Positions 19,014-27,600 of a DNA stretch of 30,174 bases are shown piece by piece. Under the pieces are notes generated by a model. That model did not search any database, had not been told where the DNA came from, and saw nothing but the letters and a program-made list of their open reading frames with translations. Source of the stretch: DASCNA01 sp036011305 (GTDB lineage Bacteria > Verrucomicrobiota > Lentisphaeria > Victivallales > GWF2-38-69); assembly GCA_036011305.1 (NCBI GenBank), contig DASCNA010000241.1, positions 1 through 30,174 of the forward strand. Reading direction: 5' to 3'. Each line of letters begins with the position of its first letter. Within the stretch, counting starts at the first letter, position 1. The translations under genes and the position numbers were made by a program.

Positions 19014-19793
19014 TTAATTATTTTTTTTTATCTCTTTAATTAAGAAAGATTTATCTTGACTACGCATCAGGAATTCACCGATTAAAAGGGCATTACATCC
19101 ATCACTTAAAAGTTTACGAGCTGATGAAACAGAATTTATACCACTCTCTCCTACAATAATTTTCTCTTCAGGAATATATTCTTTTAATGTAAATGTATTA
19201 TCGGCATTCACTGTAAAATTATTTAAATCTCTATTATTTATTCCAATAATTGAGGCATCTGCAGATAAAGCTTTTTCAAGGTCTTCCATATCATGTATTT
19301 CCACAAGAGGTTCAATATTTAAACTTCTTGCAATTAAAACATATTCATTTAGCTGAGATTCTGTTAATATTCTTGCTATAAGCAGGAATGAATCAGCCTT
19401 CGCTATTTTAGATTCATATATTTGAATTTCAGATATTATAAAATCTTTTCGCAATACGGGGATATCTACAGATTTTTTTATCTCTATTAAATAGCTTATA
19501 TCACCCTTAAAATAAACTTTGTCAGTCAATACACTTATAGCATCTGCTTTTGATTTTTCATAATCCAATGCTATTTGAACGGGCTTAAAATCCTCACAAA
19601 TGATTCCAGCTGACGGAGAGGCTTTTTTAACCTCAGCAATTATTGCATTATTCAGTAAAGCTTTTTTAAAATTTTTACCTTTTGGAAGTTCAAAAGCTCT
19701 TCTTTTATAACCTTCAAACTTATTGTTAATTTCAATAATTTCTTTTTGTTTTGTATTGATAATTTTTTGTAGTATTTCCGGTAGTTTTTTCAT
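19014..19793 (-). CDS. trpC: Indole-3-glycerol phosphate synthase
   Basis: This cytoplasmic TIM-barrel enzyme closes the indole ring of CdRP in tryptophan synthesis. EVKKASPSAG (E54-G63), VLRKDF, EIHDMEDLEKAL, GINNRDL and VGESGI are all present and in order. I start at ATG 19791-19793; the frame also has a TTG one codon earlier with no better ribosome site. This gives 259 residues, typical for the family. No other trp gene is adjacent, so the pathway is dispersed in this genome or only partly present. Confidence 0.95.
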   Translation of the reverse strand: MKKLPEILQKIINTKQKEIIEINNKFEGYKRRAFELPKGKNFKKALLNNAIIAEVKKASPSAGIICEDFKPVQIALDYEKSKADAISVLTDKVYFKGDISYLIEIKKSVDIPVLRKDFIISEIQIYESKIAKADSFLLIARILTESQLNEYVLIARSLNIEPLVEIHDMEDLEKALSADASIIGINNRDLNNFTVNADNTFTLKEYIPEEKIIVGESGINSVSSARKLLSDGCNALLIGEFLMRSQDKSFLIKEIKKNN

Positions 19794-19849
19794 CAAAATT
19801 GATCGACCTGTTGATGTTCATTAATCATTTGTTATTAATAAACATTAAT

Positions 19850-20140
19850 TTACCTTTTTGTCAAACGGTCCTTTAATATATAGAAAGCAGTTGCCAGCAT
19901 AGTAAAAATCATAAATATAAGAAAAAATTTATTCTCATTTGTTATTGCATTTCCCAAAGAAATATTTTCAATCATAAAGTTGATAAAGTTGATAACAAAA
20001 TGCATAAAAAAATAATAAATAACAATCATCGCTATTATGCAAAACACTATTCTGGAGAAAATATTAGAAAACCAGCTATTAAATTTCATAGCAGGAGACT
20101 GTCTGTTAATTGAACCTATTTTTTGCCTTTTAAAAGCCAT
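19850..20140 (-). CDS. Small two-helix membrane protein of unknown function
   Basis: The protein has 96 residues, with a basic N-terminus (MAFKRQKIG) and hydrophobic segments at about residues 32-56 and 74-90, and ends in KDRLTKR. I recognise no family. The frame is open further to a TTG at 20206, but that TTG lies in the loop of the upstream gene's terminator hairpin, so I prefer the ATG at 20138-20140. No clear ribosome site is visible for either start. It could be cut off from the GH130 operon by that hairpin and then read from its own promoter or into trpC, which lies 56 nt on. Confidence 0.5.
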   Translation of the reverse strand: MAFKRQKIGSINRQSPAMKFNSWFSNIFSRIVFCIIAMIVIYYFFMHFVINFINFMIENISLGNAITNENKFFLIFMIFTMLATAFYILKDRLTKR

Positions 20141-20184
20141 AGATGATTGCAAATCTGAAATTAGAAATAACGAGATTAAATAAT

Positions 20185-20223
20185 TCAACACCCTGTTTTC
20201 TTTCAATTCAGACAGGGTGTTGA
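20185..20223 (-). terminator. Hairpin terminator after the GH130 gene
   Basis: A perfect 12-bp stem is formed by 20185-20196 (TCAACACCCTGT) and 20212-20223 (ACAGGGTGTTGA) with a 15-nt loop. It starts 13 nt after the GH130 stop on the minus strand. The following minus-strand bases are T-rich but not a pure U-tract (ATTATTTAATC), so termination may be partial. Confidence 0.7.
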
Positions 20224-20235
20224 TAGATTAAAATT

Positions 20236-21219
20236 TTATTTAATTCTGTTGTCTTTTATAAAATCTATTATATCGTCAGTAGTGGTAAATGCCAGACATG
20301 TAACTGTATCAGCTCCGCCGTAATAAATGGCAAGACGGCCTGTTTTTGAATCACACAGCGAAGCACACGGGAATACTACATTTGGAACATCACCTACACA
20401 TTCATAAGTTTTCTGGGGAGATAATATATAAGGTTCTGTCCTAGCCAATACTTTCCATGGTTCATCAATATCCAGTAAAGAAGCACCAAAACTATATACA
20501 AATCCATTACATGATGTTAATACCCCATGATAAATCATTAACCAACCCTCTGAAGTTTCGATTGGAATCGGTCCTGGTCCTATTTTTGTACTCTGCCAAC
20601 CTCTTGTCGGAGCCATAACAAATCTATGCCTTCCCCAAAATTCCATATCAGGACTTTCACTGTAAAATATATCACCGAACGGGGTGTGGCCAGTATCACT
20701 TGGACGACTTAACATAGCAAAATTACCATGAATCTTTCTTGGAAAAAGGACACCGTTTCTATTCCATGGCAGGAAAGCATTTTCCATCTGATAAAATTTT
20801 TCAAAATCATAAGTATAACCAAGTCCAATAGTATAGCCGTGGTATCCATTACACCATGATACATAATATTTATCTTCAATTTTGACAACCCTAGGGTCAT
20901 AGCCATATTCAAACTTTTCTACTCCGTCCTTTATTCTTGTAAAATCAATTACATCGTGGCATATCTCCCAGTTAACTCCATCTTTACTTTTCCCAGCGTG
21001 CAAAAGCATTTCTCTTCTGTTGTCATCACATCTGAAAACTCCTCTGAACTCTCCTTCATAAGGAACTACTGCACTGTTAAAAATACTGTTAGATGTAGGC
21101 AAAAGATCTCTCTGTATAATAGGATTTGCTGCACTTCTCCAAATAATTTTTTTACAGTCATTTGGTTTTTCTTCCCACGGCATATTAGAAATTTCATCTG
21201 AATAAATTTTATATTTCAT
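20236..21219 (-). CDS. GH130 family beta-mannoside (manno-oligosaccharide type) phosphorylase
   Basis: GH130 enzymes cleave beta-mannosides with phosphate, releasing mannose 1-phosphate. The five-bladed propeller motifs are visible: NPIIQRDLLPTSNSIFNSAVVPYEGEFRGVFR, then EYGYDPRVVKIEDKYYVSW with candidate catalytic acid D108, then IGPGPIPIETSEGWLMIYHGV and IYYGGADTVTCLAF. No signal peptide is seen, so it acts in the cytoplasm on imported oligosaccharide. I start at ATG 21217-21219, with GAGGAG 8 nt upstream; a TTG two codons earlier is less likely. The length is 327 residues. It lies 66 nt downstream of the symporter gene, which likely imports its substrate. The exact substrate (mannosyl-glucose, mannobiose or mannosyl-GlcNAc) is not settled. 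Confidence 0.9.
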   Translation of the reverse strand: MKYKIYSDEISNMPWEEKPNDCKKIIWRSAANPIIQRDLLPTSNSIFNSAVVPYEGEFRGVFRCDDNRREMLLHAGKSKDGVNWEICHDVIDFTRIKDGVEKFEYGYDPRVVKIEDKYYVSWCNGYHGYTIGLGYTYDFEKFYQMENAFLPWNRNGVLFPRKIHGNFAMLSRPSDTGHTPFGDIFYSESPDMEFWGRHRFVMAPTRGWQSTKIGPGPIPIETSEGWLMIYHGVLTSCNGFVYSFGASLLDIDEPWKVLARTEPYILSPQKTYECVGDVPNVVFPCASLCDSKTGRLAIYYGGADTVTCLAFTTTDDIIDFIKDNRIK

Positions 21220-21285
21220 TATCAAAGCTCCTCTATGAGTTTCTACGAAAATAATTCCGTATTACCTCTTGTGTTGAATTTAAAG

Positions 21286-23100
21286 TTAATTTTCCAGCTT
21301 ATTCCACCAATTGAATTTTAATATTATGGAACATATTACAATAATTGCAATGCAAATATACATTTTATTATATTCTTTAATAACAATATAAGTACCTAAA
21401 GCCATAAGACTTGTCTGCCATATTACACCTATTAAGCAGTTAAACATATCACGTCTAAAATGAGTTTTTATTACAAGATTTTCCATTTTTGTCAATTTTT
21501 TTCTTACCGGCCCCCAAAAGCCCCATGGCCTAACCGTTTTATAAAAACTCATTAATACTTTTTCATCATCAGGTTGGGCACACAGTGTTCCAATAAGACA
21601 GCCAATTAGAGCAACTGCGAGTATTATAGGAAAACCATACAAAGCACTCAAACCAGGAAACGCAAAAGGTACAATAAATGATGACAGCATACCGCATATC
21701 ATTCCCCAAAAATAACCGCTGCAGTTAAATCGCCACCATGTCCATTTCAATACATTAGGAGCAGCATAACCCCCAAAGAGGCCGGCAAACAGCCACTGCA
21801 TTCCAGCATTAATGGACTTAAGATATAAACCAGCTAGAATTCCAACAATAAGCATGGCTAAAGAAGCTATATAACTTGCCTTTACATAATGATGAGCAGG
21901 CATATTCGGTTTTATATATTTTTTATATATATCATTAACAATATAAGCAGGAGGTGCATTAACATTTGCAGTAAATGTTGACATAAAGGCAGCAATAAGC
22001 CCGGCGAGTAAAATACCTGCTATCCCTACTGGCATACAATATTTAATGGAAAGCGGAAGAATTTGTTCAAAATTCATCCCCGATTCTGTTCTTATATGAG
22101 GAGAAAGATAAACTATTGCCAACACAGTAAGACCCGTAATCATTAAATATCTAGGTATAAGTAAAACAGCCGAAACAACTCCGCTCATTTTACTGGCTTC
22201 AATAGGATTTTTTGTTGCAAGCATACGCTGCATATCATAACTCGGAATAGGTCCTGCTACACTGCTTAATAATCCCTTAAACAACATAAGCATTACAATA
22301 ACACCAAAGAACGAATATCCTTGTTTAGGCATAAGCTTACTTACTTCAGGAATCAGATTTTTCCAGTTAAGATTCATTTTCCAGTGAATCATCATACTGT
22401 CCCATCCCTCAGGGACCAACGCCATGATCTGAGCATTAGTTACACTGTTCATAGCAACAATAGCTACAAGTATACAGGCGGTAGTCATTACAAAAAATTG
22501 TATAACTTCAGTTGTAACTACACTGGGCATCCCTCCTTTTACTGCATAAAGCCCTGATACAAAAGTGATGATTATGGCATAAGTTTGAAAGCTTTCCACT
22601 TGAAAACCAATCAAAGAAAATTCAAGATTCCATGGGAAAAAAGTTGCGGCAAACTCGCCTATACCTGCAAAAGCATATGCATAGTAGCCAATTGCTGCAA
22701 TTATGGCAAATACGACAATCAGAATATTCGTAGCCTCAGCCATCCTTGTGGTACCGTATCTTGTTTTCATCCATTCTGCCCCAGTCAAAACATCTGACCT
22801 TCTAACCCATGCAGACATAAATACCATATTGAAAATCTGATTAAAAACAGGCCATATCCATGTCATATATATACCGAGTACCCCATACACAAATGCATTG
22901 GAAACCATCCACATTGTACCAGCAATATCAAACATCCCTGAAGCATCTGAAATACCTAATATATACCATGGCAATTTTTTATTACTCAAAAAGTACGAAT
23001 TCAAGTTTTTTCTTGCACGCTTCGAGACAATGAAGCCAACTGAAACTGTAATGATAAAATATGCGACAATAATTGATATATCTATGTAACTTACATGCAT
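21286..23100 (-). CDS. Sodium:solute symporter (SSS) family transporter
   Basis: This 604-residue inner-membrane protein has about 13-15 hydrophobic helices. It starts with the SSS pattern (IDISIIVAYFIITVSVGFIVSKRARKNLNSYFLSNKKLPWYILGIS), in which the Asn/Ser-Tyr-Phe-Leu-Ser element precedes TM2. AAGGGG lies 4 nt before the ATG. SSS carriers couple uptake of sugars, amino acids or vitamins to sodium. Pairing with the GH130 phosphorylase suggests import of a mannoside or short manno-oligosaccharide, but this is inferred from context. The long C-terminal extension (after about residue 500) has an amphipathic linker and two more helices. Confidence 0.9.
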   Translation of the reverse strand: MHVSYIDISIIVAYFIITVSVGFIVSKRARKNLNSYFLSNKKLPWYILGISDASGMFDIAGTMWMVSNAFVYGVLGIYMTWIWPVFNQIFNMVFMSAWVRRSDVLTGAEWMKTRYGTTRMAEATNILIVVFAIIAAIGYYAYAFAGIGEFAATFFPWNLEFSLIGFQVESFQTYAIIITFVSGLYAVKGGMPSVVTTEVIQFFVMTTACILVAIVAMNSVTNAQIMALVPEGWDSMMIHWKMNLNWKNLIPEVSKLMPKQGYSFFGVIVMLMLFKGLLSSVAGPIPSYDMQRMLATKNPIEASKMSGVVSAVLLIPRYLMITGLTVLAIVYLSPHIRTESGMNFEQILPLSIKYCMPVGIAGILLAGLIAAFMSTFTANVNAPPAYIVNDIYKKYIKPNMPAHHYVKASYIASLAMLIVGILAGLYLKSINAGMQWLFAGLFGGYAAPNVLKWTWWRFNCSGYFWGMICGMLSSFIVPFAFPGLSALYGFPIILAVALIGCLIGTLCAQPDDEKVLMSFYKTVRPWGFWGPVRKKLTKMENLVIKTHFRRDMFNCLIGVIWQTSLMALGTYIVIKEYNKMYICIAIIVICSIILKFNWWNKLEN

Positions 23101-23168
23101 AATACCCCTTGTATTTATAGATTAAAATTCTATGTCTATTACAACTAATTAAAACTGAAAATCATGAT

Positions 23169-23197
23169 ATTATCTATACACAAAGAATATGTTTGAA
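23169..23197 (-). promoter_or_regulatory. Candidate promoter of the symporter-GH130 operon
   Basis: On the minus strand TTCAAA (23192-23197, 4 of 6 matches to the -35 consensus) and GATAAT (23169-23174, 5 of 6 matches to the -10) are separated by 17 nt. Transcription would begin about 60 nt before the symporter ATG. The -35 lies inside the inverted repeat listed next, which raises the odds that this is a real, repressible promoter. Confidence 0.5.
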
Positions 23198-23203
23198 CAT
23201 ATT
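23186..23203. promoter_or_regulatory. Candidate operator (8-2-8 inverted repeat) over the symporter promoter
   Basis: AATATGTT at 23186-23193 and AACATATT at 23196-23203 are exact reverse complements around a 2-nt centre. The site covers the -35 hexamer of the symporter promoter. A dimeric regulator such as a LacI- or GntR-type repressor could bind here. No regulator gene is visible next to the operon, so the binder is unknown. Confidence 0.45.
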
Positions 23204-23942
23204 TTATTTAACTTAACTATTTATTAGAAGTCAATTTTTATACCCATCCATAATAGCCTACATGCAAAACATCACCTCAGTTATTTGTCAAATATATGGC
23301 GGGAAACATTATCGAATTTAGATATAAATATAAACTCAGCATTAAGTATTTATGCAAATTCTAAAGGGCTTAGGCTCAGCAAAAGGAAAATATTAACAGA
23401 CTTGTCAACATGTTATTAACATAAATAACAATTATGAATTTACTATAACAACTATTCTAACAAAAAAATATATTAATGAAAGTAAGAAGATGAATATTAA
23501 GTAATAATTATATTCGTATAAATTTTGTAATTTACTCGTTCAAAAATATTCTTCTTTACTGTAATAATTATTTATATATAAAAAAACTGAATTCAAAAGT
23601 TATTGTATTATAAATATACTAGTTGTAAAAATATCCCATTCAAATATTAAAAATACATTATCTGCGGCTTCATATTCTTATTTTATAAATTTAGGCACAA
23701 AATAACTTAAATTACTATACATATAATTACATAAAAAGTAATAAATATATCTGACAATAAAATTATTTGTGGGATAGTTTCTAACAATTCATATAATCAA
23801 TATTGGCAATAATTTTTAGAAAGAGATATGTTTATTAAAACAAATATTAAATTCGTTACAAATATTTTATTATATTTAAACCAAAAATATTTTTTGATAT
23901 AAACTATTATTAATTTATTTCATGTATAAGTGAGGTGTAGAA
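23204..23942. other. Long AT-rich intergenic region with no recognisable gene
   Basis: This is the rest of the 842-nt divergent gap before nadC. No open frame of useful length or similarity is visible on either strand, and no tRNA-like or CRISPR-like structure. A short inverted repeat TGTTA-T-TAACA occurs at 23411-23421. The DNA is extremely A/T-rich, and no convincing DnaA boxes or iterons were found. GAGGTG just before 23943 is the nadC ribosome site. The gap may hold an unseen small RNA or the remains of a lost gene. Confidence 0.4.
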
Positions 23943-24809
23943 ATGTACTCGAAATATGAACTTCCATCTCTGGACTGGGCGAGAATTAATGAACTTATCA
24001 ACATGTCTCTAAACGAGGATATACAAACAGGTGACGCCACCAGTATTTCGGTCATCCCCTGTGAAACAAATACTAAAGCTATATTTGTAACCAGAGAAGA
24101 ATGTATTTGTGCTGGATTGCCGATAGCAGAATCAATTTTTAAAAACTTAGACAGGAATATTGACTGGACATCATTGGTAGAAGATGGTCATTTGCTCCAA
24201 CCAGGTGACCAAATGGCTATCGTAACAGGAAATGCAAGGGCCATATTGACAGCAGAACGTACTGCTTTGAACTTTTTACAGAGGCTTTCAGGAATTGCTA
24301 CATCCACTCATCAATATGTTAAAGCTTTGGGAGATTCTAAAACTAAAATTCTTGATACAAGAAAAACTACTCCCTCGTGGAGAAATTTAGAAAAATATGC
24401 TGTTGCTGCAGGAGGCGGAAAAAATCATAGAGTTGGGCTTTATGATAAAATTATGATCAAAGATAATCATAGATCTCTAGCTGGTCTTGAAGGAAAAGGC
24501 GGCATTACTAGATCCGTTGAACGGGCAAGGAGTTGTTATCCTGACCTGGAAGTAGAAGTGGAAGCCGATACCTTCGATGAGTTCAAAGAAGCTGTTGCAG
24601 CTAAAGCTGACTGGATACTTTTGGACAACATGACAAATGACCAAATGGCTAAGGCAGTAAAATACAATAAAGGAAGATCGAAGCTTGAAGCTAGTGGCGG
24701 TATCACACTTGAAAGAATACCTTCATTATCACATATAGGTTTAGATTATATTTCAATCGGTGCACTTACCCATTCTGTCAGAGCTATAGACATTTCCCTT
24801 GAAATCTAA
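23943..24809 (+). CDS. nadC: Nicotinate-nucleotide pyrophosphorylase (quinolinate phosphoribosyltransferase)
   Basis: NadC turns quinolinate and PRPP into nicotinate mononucleotide in de novo NAD synthesis. EDIQTGDATS, ERTALNFLQRLSGIAT (105-120), ILDTRKTTPSWRNLEKYAVAAGGGKNHR with D138, R140 and K141, and IMIKDNH are all present. At 288 residues the length is normal. GAGGTG is a good ribosome site. nadA and nadB are not adjacent. tilS follows after 12 nt, so the two form a likely operon. Confidence 0.96.
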   Translation: MYSKYELPSLDWARINELINMSLNEDIQTGDATSISVIPCETNTKAIFVTREECICAGLPIAESIFKNLDRNIDWTSLVEDGHLLQPGDQMAIVTGNARAILTAERTALNFLQRLSGIATSTHQYVKALGDSKTKILDTRKTTPSWRNLEKYAVAAGGGKNHRVGLYDKIMIKDNHRSLAGLEGKGGITRSVERARSCYPDLEVEVEADTFDEFKEAVAAKADWILLDNMTNDQMAKAVKYNKGRSKLEASGGITLERIPSLSHIGLDYISIGALTHSVRAIDISLEI

Positions 24810-24821
24810 AAAATAAAACCA

Positions 24822-26216
24822 ATGCATCTTAATACTGAAAACAAAATATTATTGAACTTTACAAATTTTATTTCAAGAGAAATTGATCTATCTGCCTACA
24901 AGACCATCTTTGTAGGTTTTAGCGGAGGCGCTGACAGTACAGCTCTGCTACTGATTCTGCATGAACTTTCTAAGATTTATAATTATAATTTAACAGCTGT
25001 ACACTTCGAGCATGGTTTAAGAGGCAAAGCCGGCATCGAAGATGCTGAATGGTGTGAAAACTTCTGTTGTAACAAGAATATTCAGTTTCTAAAATATTCA
25101 CTTAATGTCCAAAATAATCTTCTAACTGGAGAAAATATAGAAGCAGGCGCTAGAAGATTAAGAAACGGCATATGGGAAAAACTTTCATCATCACAGGATT
25201 GCGCTGTTGCACTGGGCCATCATGCTGGAGATAAAATTGAAAATCTATTTATAAGACTTATCCGTGGTTCAAATTCTTCAGGCTTGACATCTCTTAGAAT
25301 TATCAATCATATTAATTGTATCTGTTTTCTTCGACCACTGCTCTCTTTTTCAAAACAAGAGATAAAAGAACTTCTTTTATCTCAGAAAATAAAAAATTGG
25401 AGAGAAGATTTATCAAATAATGAAGATATATATCAACGAAACTTTTTGAGAAATAGCATAATACCAAAACTTAAAGATAAAATACCAAATTCAAATCAGG
25501 GATTTATTAATGCTTATAATGCACTTGAACAGGATGCATTGTATATAGAAAAAGAATCTATTTCTAAATATAAGGCTATTGAGGATAAATCGGCTATTAC
25601 GTTTGATTTTTTTAATAACTTAGCCCCTGCACTGCAAGTAAGAGTACTGAGATATTGGATAAAAAATAGATTAGGTTACGAAATCATTCCAAACAGTCGT
25701 CTCATGGAGAGGCTGAAAAATGAATTGTCGAAGAATACTTCTTATCTAAAATTACTTCCTGTTAATAAAGATATTTTTCTTAAGCTAAAAAATAAAAATA
25801 TAAGCATTTACAAAGAAGTAGAAAGAGTTTCTACCGAATCAAAAATTTGGAAATGGAAAAAAGAGAAAGAAATATTTTGGAATAATTATAAGCTAAAAGC
25901 AGTTATTTCTTCTAATATAAAAATTTTAACTGGAAGCACTATCTATTTTGATGTGGATTCTCTGCCTGAAAAATTAATTATCCGCAGTTGGATTGAGGGA
26001 GACAGGATAACACCTTTTAAATCAAATACTCAAGTAAGAGTAAAAAAAATACTTAAAAATGAAAAAGTAGATCCTGAAGAGAGAAAACAAATCCCTATTC
26101 TCTGCACTGAAAAAAATCAAATAGTTTGGATCGCAGGAGTAAAAAGGTCAAATCTTGCAACTTATTGCAAAGAAACTACAAAACTTGTTTTTTTCACTGT
26201 TTCCAAAATAAATTAA
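24822..26216 (+). CDS. tilS: tRNA(Ile)-lysidine synthetase
   Basis: TilS adds lysine to C34 of tRNA-Ile(CAU), changing it from Met to Ile decoding. The PP-loop ATP motif FSGGADST (S34-S39) is followed by HFEHGLRG, GHHAGDKIENLFIRLIRGS and CFLRPLLSFSKQEI. The N-type pyrophosphatase core and both C-terminal domains are kept (464 residues). The ribosome site is weak; with only 12 nt after nadC, coupling by re-initiation is likely. Confidence 0.95.
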   Translation: MHLNTENKILLNFTNFISREIDLSAYKTIFVGFSGGADSTALLLILHELSKIYNYNLTAVHFEHGLRGKAGIEDAEWCENFCCNKNIQFLKYSLNVQNNLLTGENIEAGARRLRNGIWEKLSSSQDCAVALGHHAGDKIENLFIRLIRGSNSSGLTSLRIINHINCICFLRPLLSFSKQEIKELLLSQKIKNWREDLSNNEDIYQRNFLRNSIIPKLKDKIPNSNQGFINAYNALEQDALYIEKESISKYKAIEDKSAITFDFFNNLAPALQVRVLRYWIKNRLGYEIIPNSRLMERLKNELSKNTSYLKLLPVNKDIFLKLKNKNISIYKEVERVSTESKIWKWKKEKEIFWNNYKLKAVISSNIKILTGSTIYFDVDSLPEKLIIRSWIEGDRITPFKSNTQVRVKKILKNEKVDPEERKQIPILCTEKNQIVWIAGVKRSNLATYCKETTKLVFFTVSKIN

Positions 26217-26258
26217 GTTGAAAAAACAAAAATCCAGTGTATTTTTGTATCTCTTTGC

Positions 26259-26343
26259 GCGCGGGTGGCGAAATTGGCAGACGCGCTAGATTTAGGATCT
26301 AGTGTCTTACGACGTGCGGGTTCGAGTCCCGCCTCGCGTACCA
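26259..26343 (+). tRNA. tRNA-Leu (anticodon UAG), CCA encoded
   Basis: A class II tRNA folds from 26259 to 26343. The acceptor arm is GCGCGGG paired with CTCGCGT, the D-arm holds GGCGAAATTGGCAGACGC, and the anticodon stem is CTAGA/TCTAG. The 7-nt loop TTTAGGA places TAG at 34-36. A long variable arm (about TGTCTTACGACG) and the T-arm with GTTCGAGTC follow. CCA is encoded at 26341-26343. The first acceptor pair is a G-U wobble, an unusual detail. It reads CUN leucine codons. Confidence 0.95.
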
Positions 26344-26470
26344 TTCTTTATATCTCTTCAATAATAATACTTTACACTCATTACATCTATTTTAAATAGT
26401 ATTTTCCCGCATTTATTAACTTCTCTAACCTCCTTATTAAAAATAGATTAGAGCTAGGAAATAGTGTGAA
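26344..26470. other. Intergenic sequence after the tRNA, no gene seen
   Basis: No open frame or hairpin terminator is visible after the tRNA. The minus strand contains a ribosome-site-like AAGGAGG near 26430, but the frame after it stops within a few codons. It may belong to the decayed gene just to its right. Confidence 0.3.
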
Positions 26471-26790
26471 TCAAAAATTAGAATATAAATCAGGTTCTCT
26501 ATGCTTTAAAGACGTGATCCTTTCTCTAGTATCAGAAAGAACTTTAGCATCTAATTTAATTATATTATCGGTTTTAGAAATTTTATATTAGTAACTCCTA
26601 GAACTCGATTCGGATCATTAACTACGAGCATTGCGGTATAATCGACTGCACTAAAAACAACCCCCTTCATAAACAAGTCCGTACGCATCTACAGTCATAT
26701 CATGAGTTGTCTTTAATCCAAGCAAGCAGTAATCTCATCTCAACTTTAATAGGCTGTCCACATAACGTGTTATTAATTTATTTATGAGTT
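26471..26790 (-). pseudogene. Decayed hot-dog fold acyl-CoA thioesterase-like gene
   Basis: Pieces of one protein can be read on the minus strand only by changing frame. First comes INKLITRYVDSLLKLR, an in-frame TGA (26735-26737), then DYCLLGLKTTHDMTVDAYGLVYEGGCF. A one-base slip in the A/T run 26653-26657 restores SAVDYTAMLVVNDPNRVLG and KFLKPI. A second slip near 26553-26569 gives KLDAKVLSDTRERITSLKH, with a stop at 26471. The order VDxxGLxxGGxxFSAxDYxAMLxVN, then VLG, then KFLKP, is the pattern of PaaI-like hot-dog thioesterases. Three lesions argue against single sequencing errors. It lies downstream of the desulfidase-like gene on the same strand. Confidence 0.7.
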
Positions 26791-26848
26791 GTTATTTTAT
26801 AAAAATTCCTGGTTTTTTATAAAAATACCCAAAATTTATGTTACTAAT

Positions 26849-27403
26849 TTATGCATTTAGCAATAACTCTCGGATTATTAACTCAGCTTCATTTATTTCG
26901 TCAGGCTTTATACCTTTAATTGGAACTTTTAATCCTTTATCTTTAAGCTTTTCTTCTAAAATCTGAATATAAATTCCCTGACCTTTTACTTCGTCATTAT
27001 CAATCCAAGTAGTTTCTGTTCCACATGTAGGCGAACAGTTAACACCCACTATTCCCAATATATTGAAGTTGTTTGTTGTATACTCTTCAATTTGATAGAC
27101 AATGTTATCTGCAATATTGCTACATTGTTCTTTGAACGTGAAGTCTGACATCTTCCTTCCAACTCTGGTTTTTTCTGCTTCTATAGTTGGAAAAGTGCCT
27201 TTAATGCAGTCACGATCTAGTCCCAGACAAAGTAATTCAGGACATGGCATCTGAAGAATACCTACACCTGAGTTTACAATTATATTGGCTACTTCAGAAA
27301 TTGTTCCTGAGTAAGAAGTTACTAATCTGTCCAGTTTTGCATTCTGATTTAAAATGCAATGTGCAAGAATAATAACTTTTCTGCTTCTTTTGTCTTCAAA
27401 CAT
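26849..27403 (-). CDS. TudS-related (DUF523-like) putative Fe-S desulfidase
   Basis: This 184-residue protein resembles the TudS/DUF523 group. Conserved points are AHCILNQNAK (C16), QMPCPELLCLG (C54, E56) and VGVNCSPTCG (C123, C127). In TudS, three cysteines at comparable places hold a [4Fe-4S] cluster that takes sulfur from thiouracil. Extra cysteines C59, C66 and C94 are present. Desulfidase activity is inferred from family; the natural substrate of this branch (similar to the clostridial CD3072 type) is not known. An AAAGG ribosome site lies 7 nt before the ATG. It follows the hexapeptide gene by 197 nt on the same strand. Confidence 0.8.
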   Translation of the reverse strand: MFEDKRSRKVIILAHCILNQNAKLDRLVTSYSGTISEVANIIVNSGVGILQMPCPELLCLGLDRDCIKGTFPTIEAEKTRVGRKMSDFTFKEQCSNIADNIVYQIEEYTTNNFNILGIVGVNCSPTCGTETTWIDNDEVKGQGIYIQILEEKLKDKGLKVPIKGIKPDEINEAELIIRELLLNA

Positions 27404-27600
27404 ATAATAACCTTTACTTAGAATAAGAATAGACCAATTTTTAAATATTACTGAAAGATGAAGTATAGGTTAAAAACAAATATAACAATAGAGTGATGAT
27501 TTAAGGACATAAATTTAGTTAATTAGCATGCTCAATGAATTGAATTCTTGGCGCTTAAATCTCACAAAATATTAATAATTAAATTTAAGCTATATTACAT
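27404..27600. other. Intergenic region with a weak inverted repeat
   Basis: GCTTAAAT at 27553-27560 and ATTTAAGC at 27583-27590 form an 8-bp inverted repeat with a 22-nt loop, just after the stop of the hexapeptide gene. The minus-strand exit side is not T-rich, so a terminator is doubtful. No gene is seen in the gap. Confidence 0.3.

Noticed and set aside
20141..20206. Longer N-terminus from a TTG for the small membrane protein
   Set aside because: The TTG lies in the loop of the GH130 terminator hairpin and the added residues would be encoded by the stem; no ribosome site supports it.
23204..23942. Replication origin in the long AT-rich gap
   Set aside because: No convincing DnaA boxes, iterons or dnaA/dnaN/gidA genes nearby; A/T-richness alone is common in this genome.
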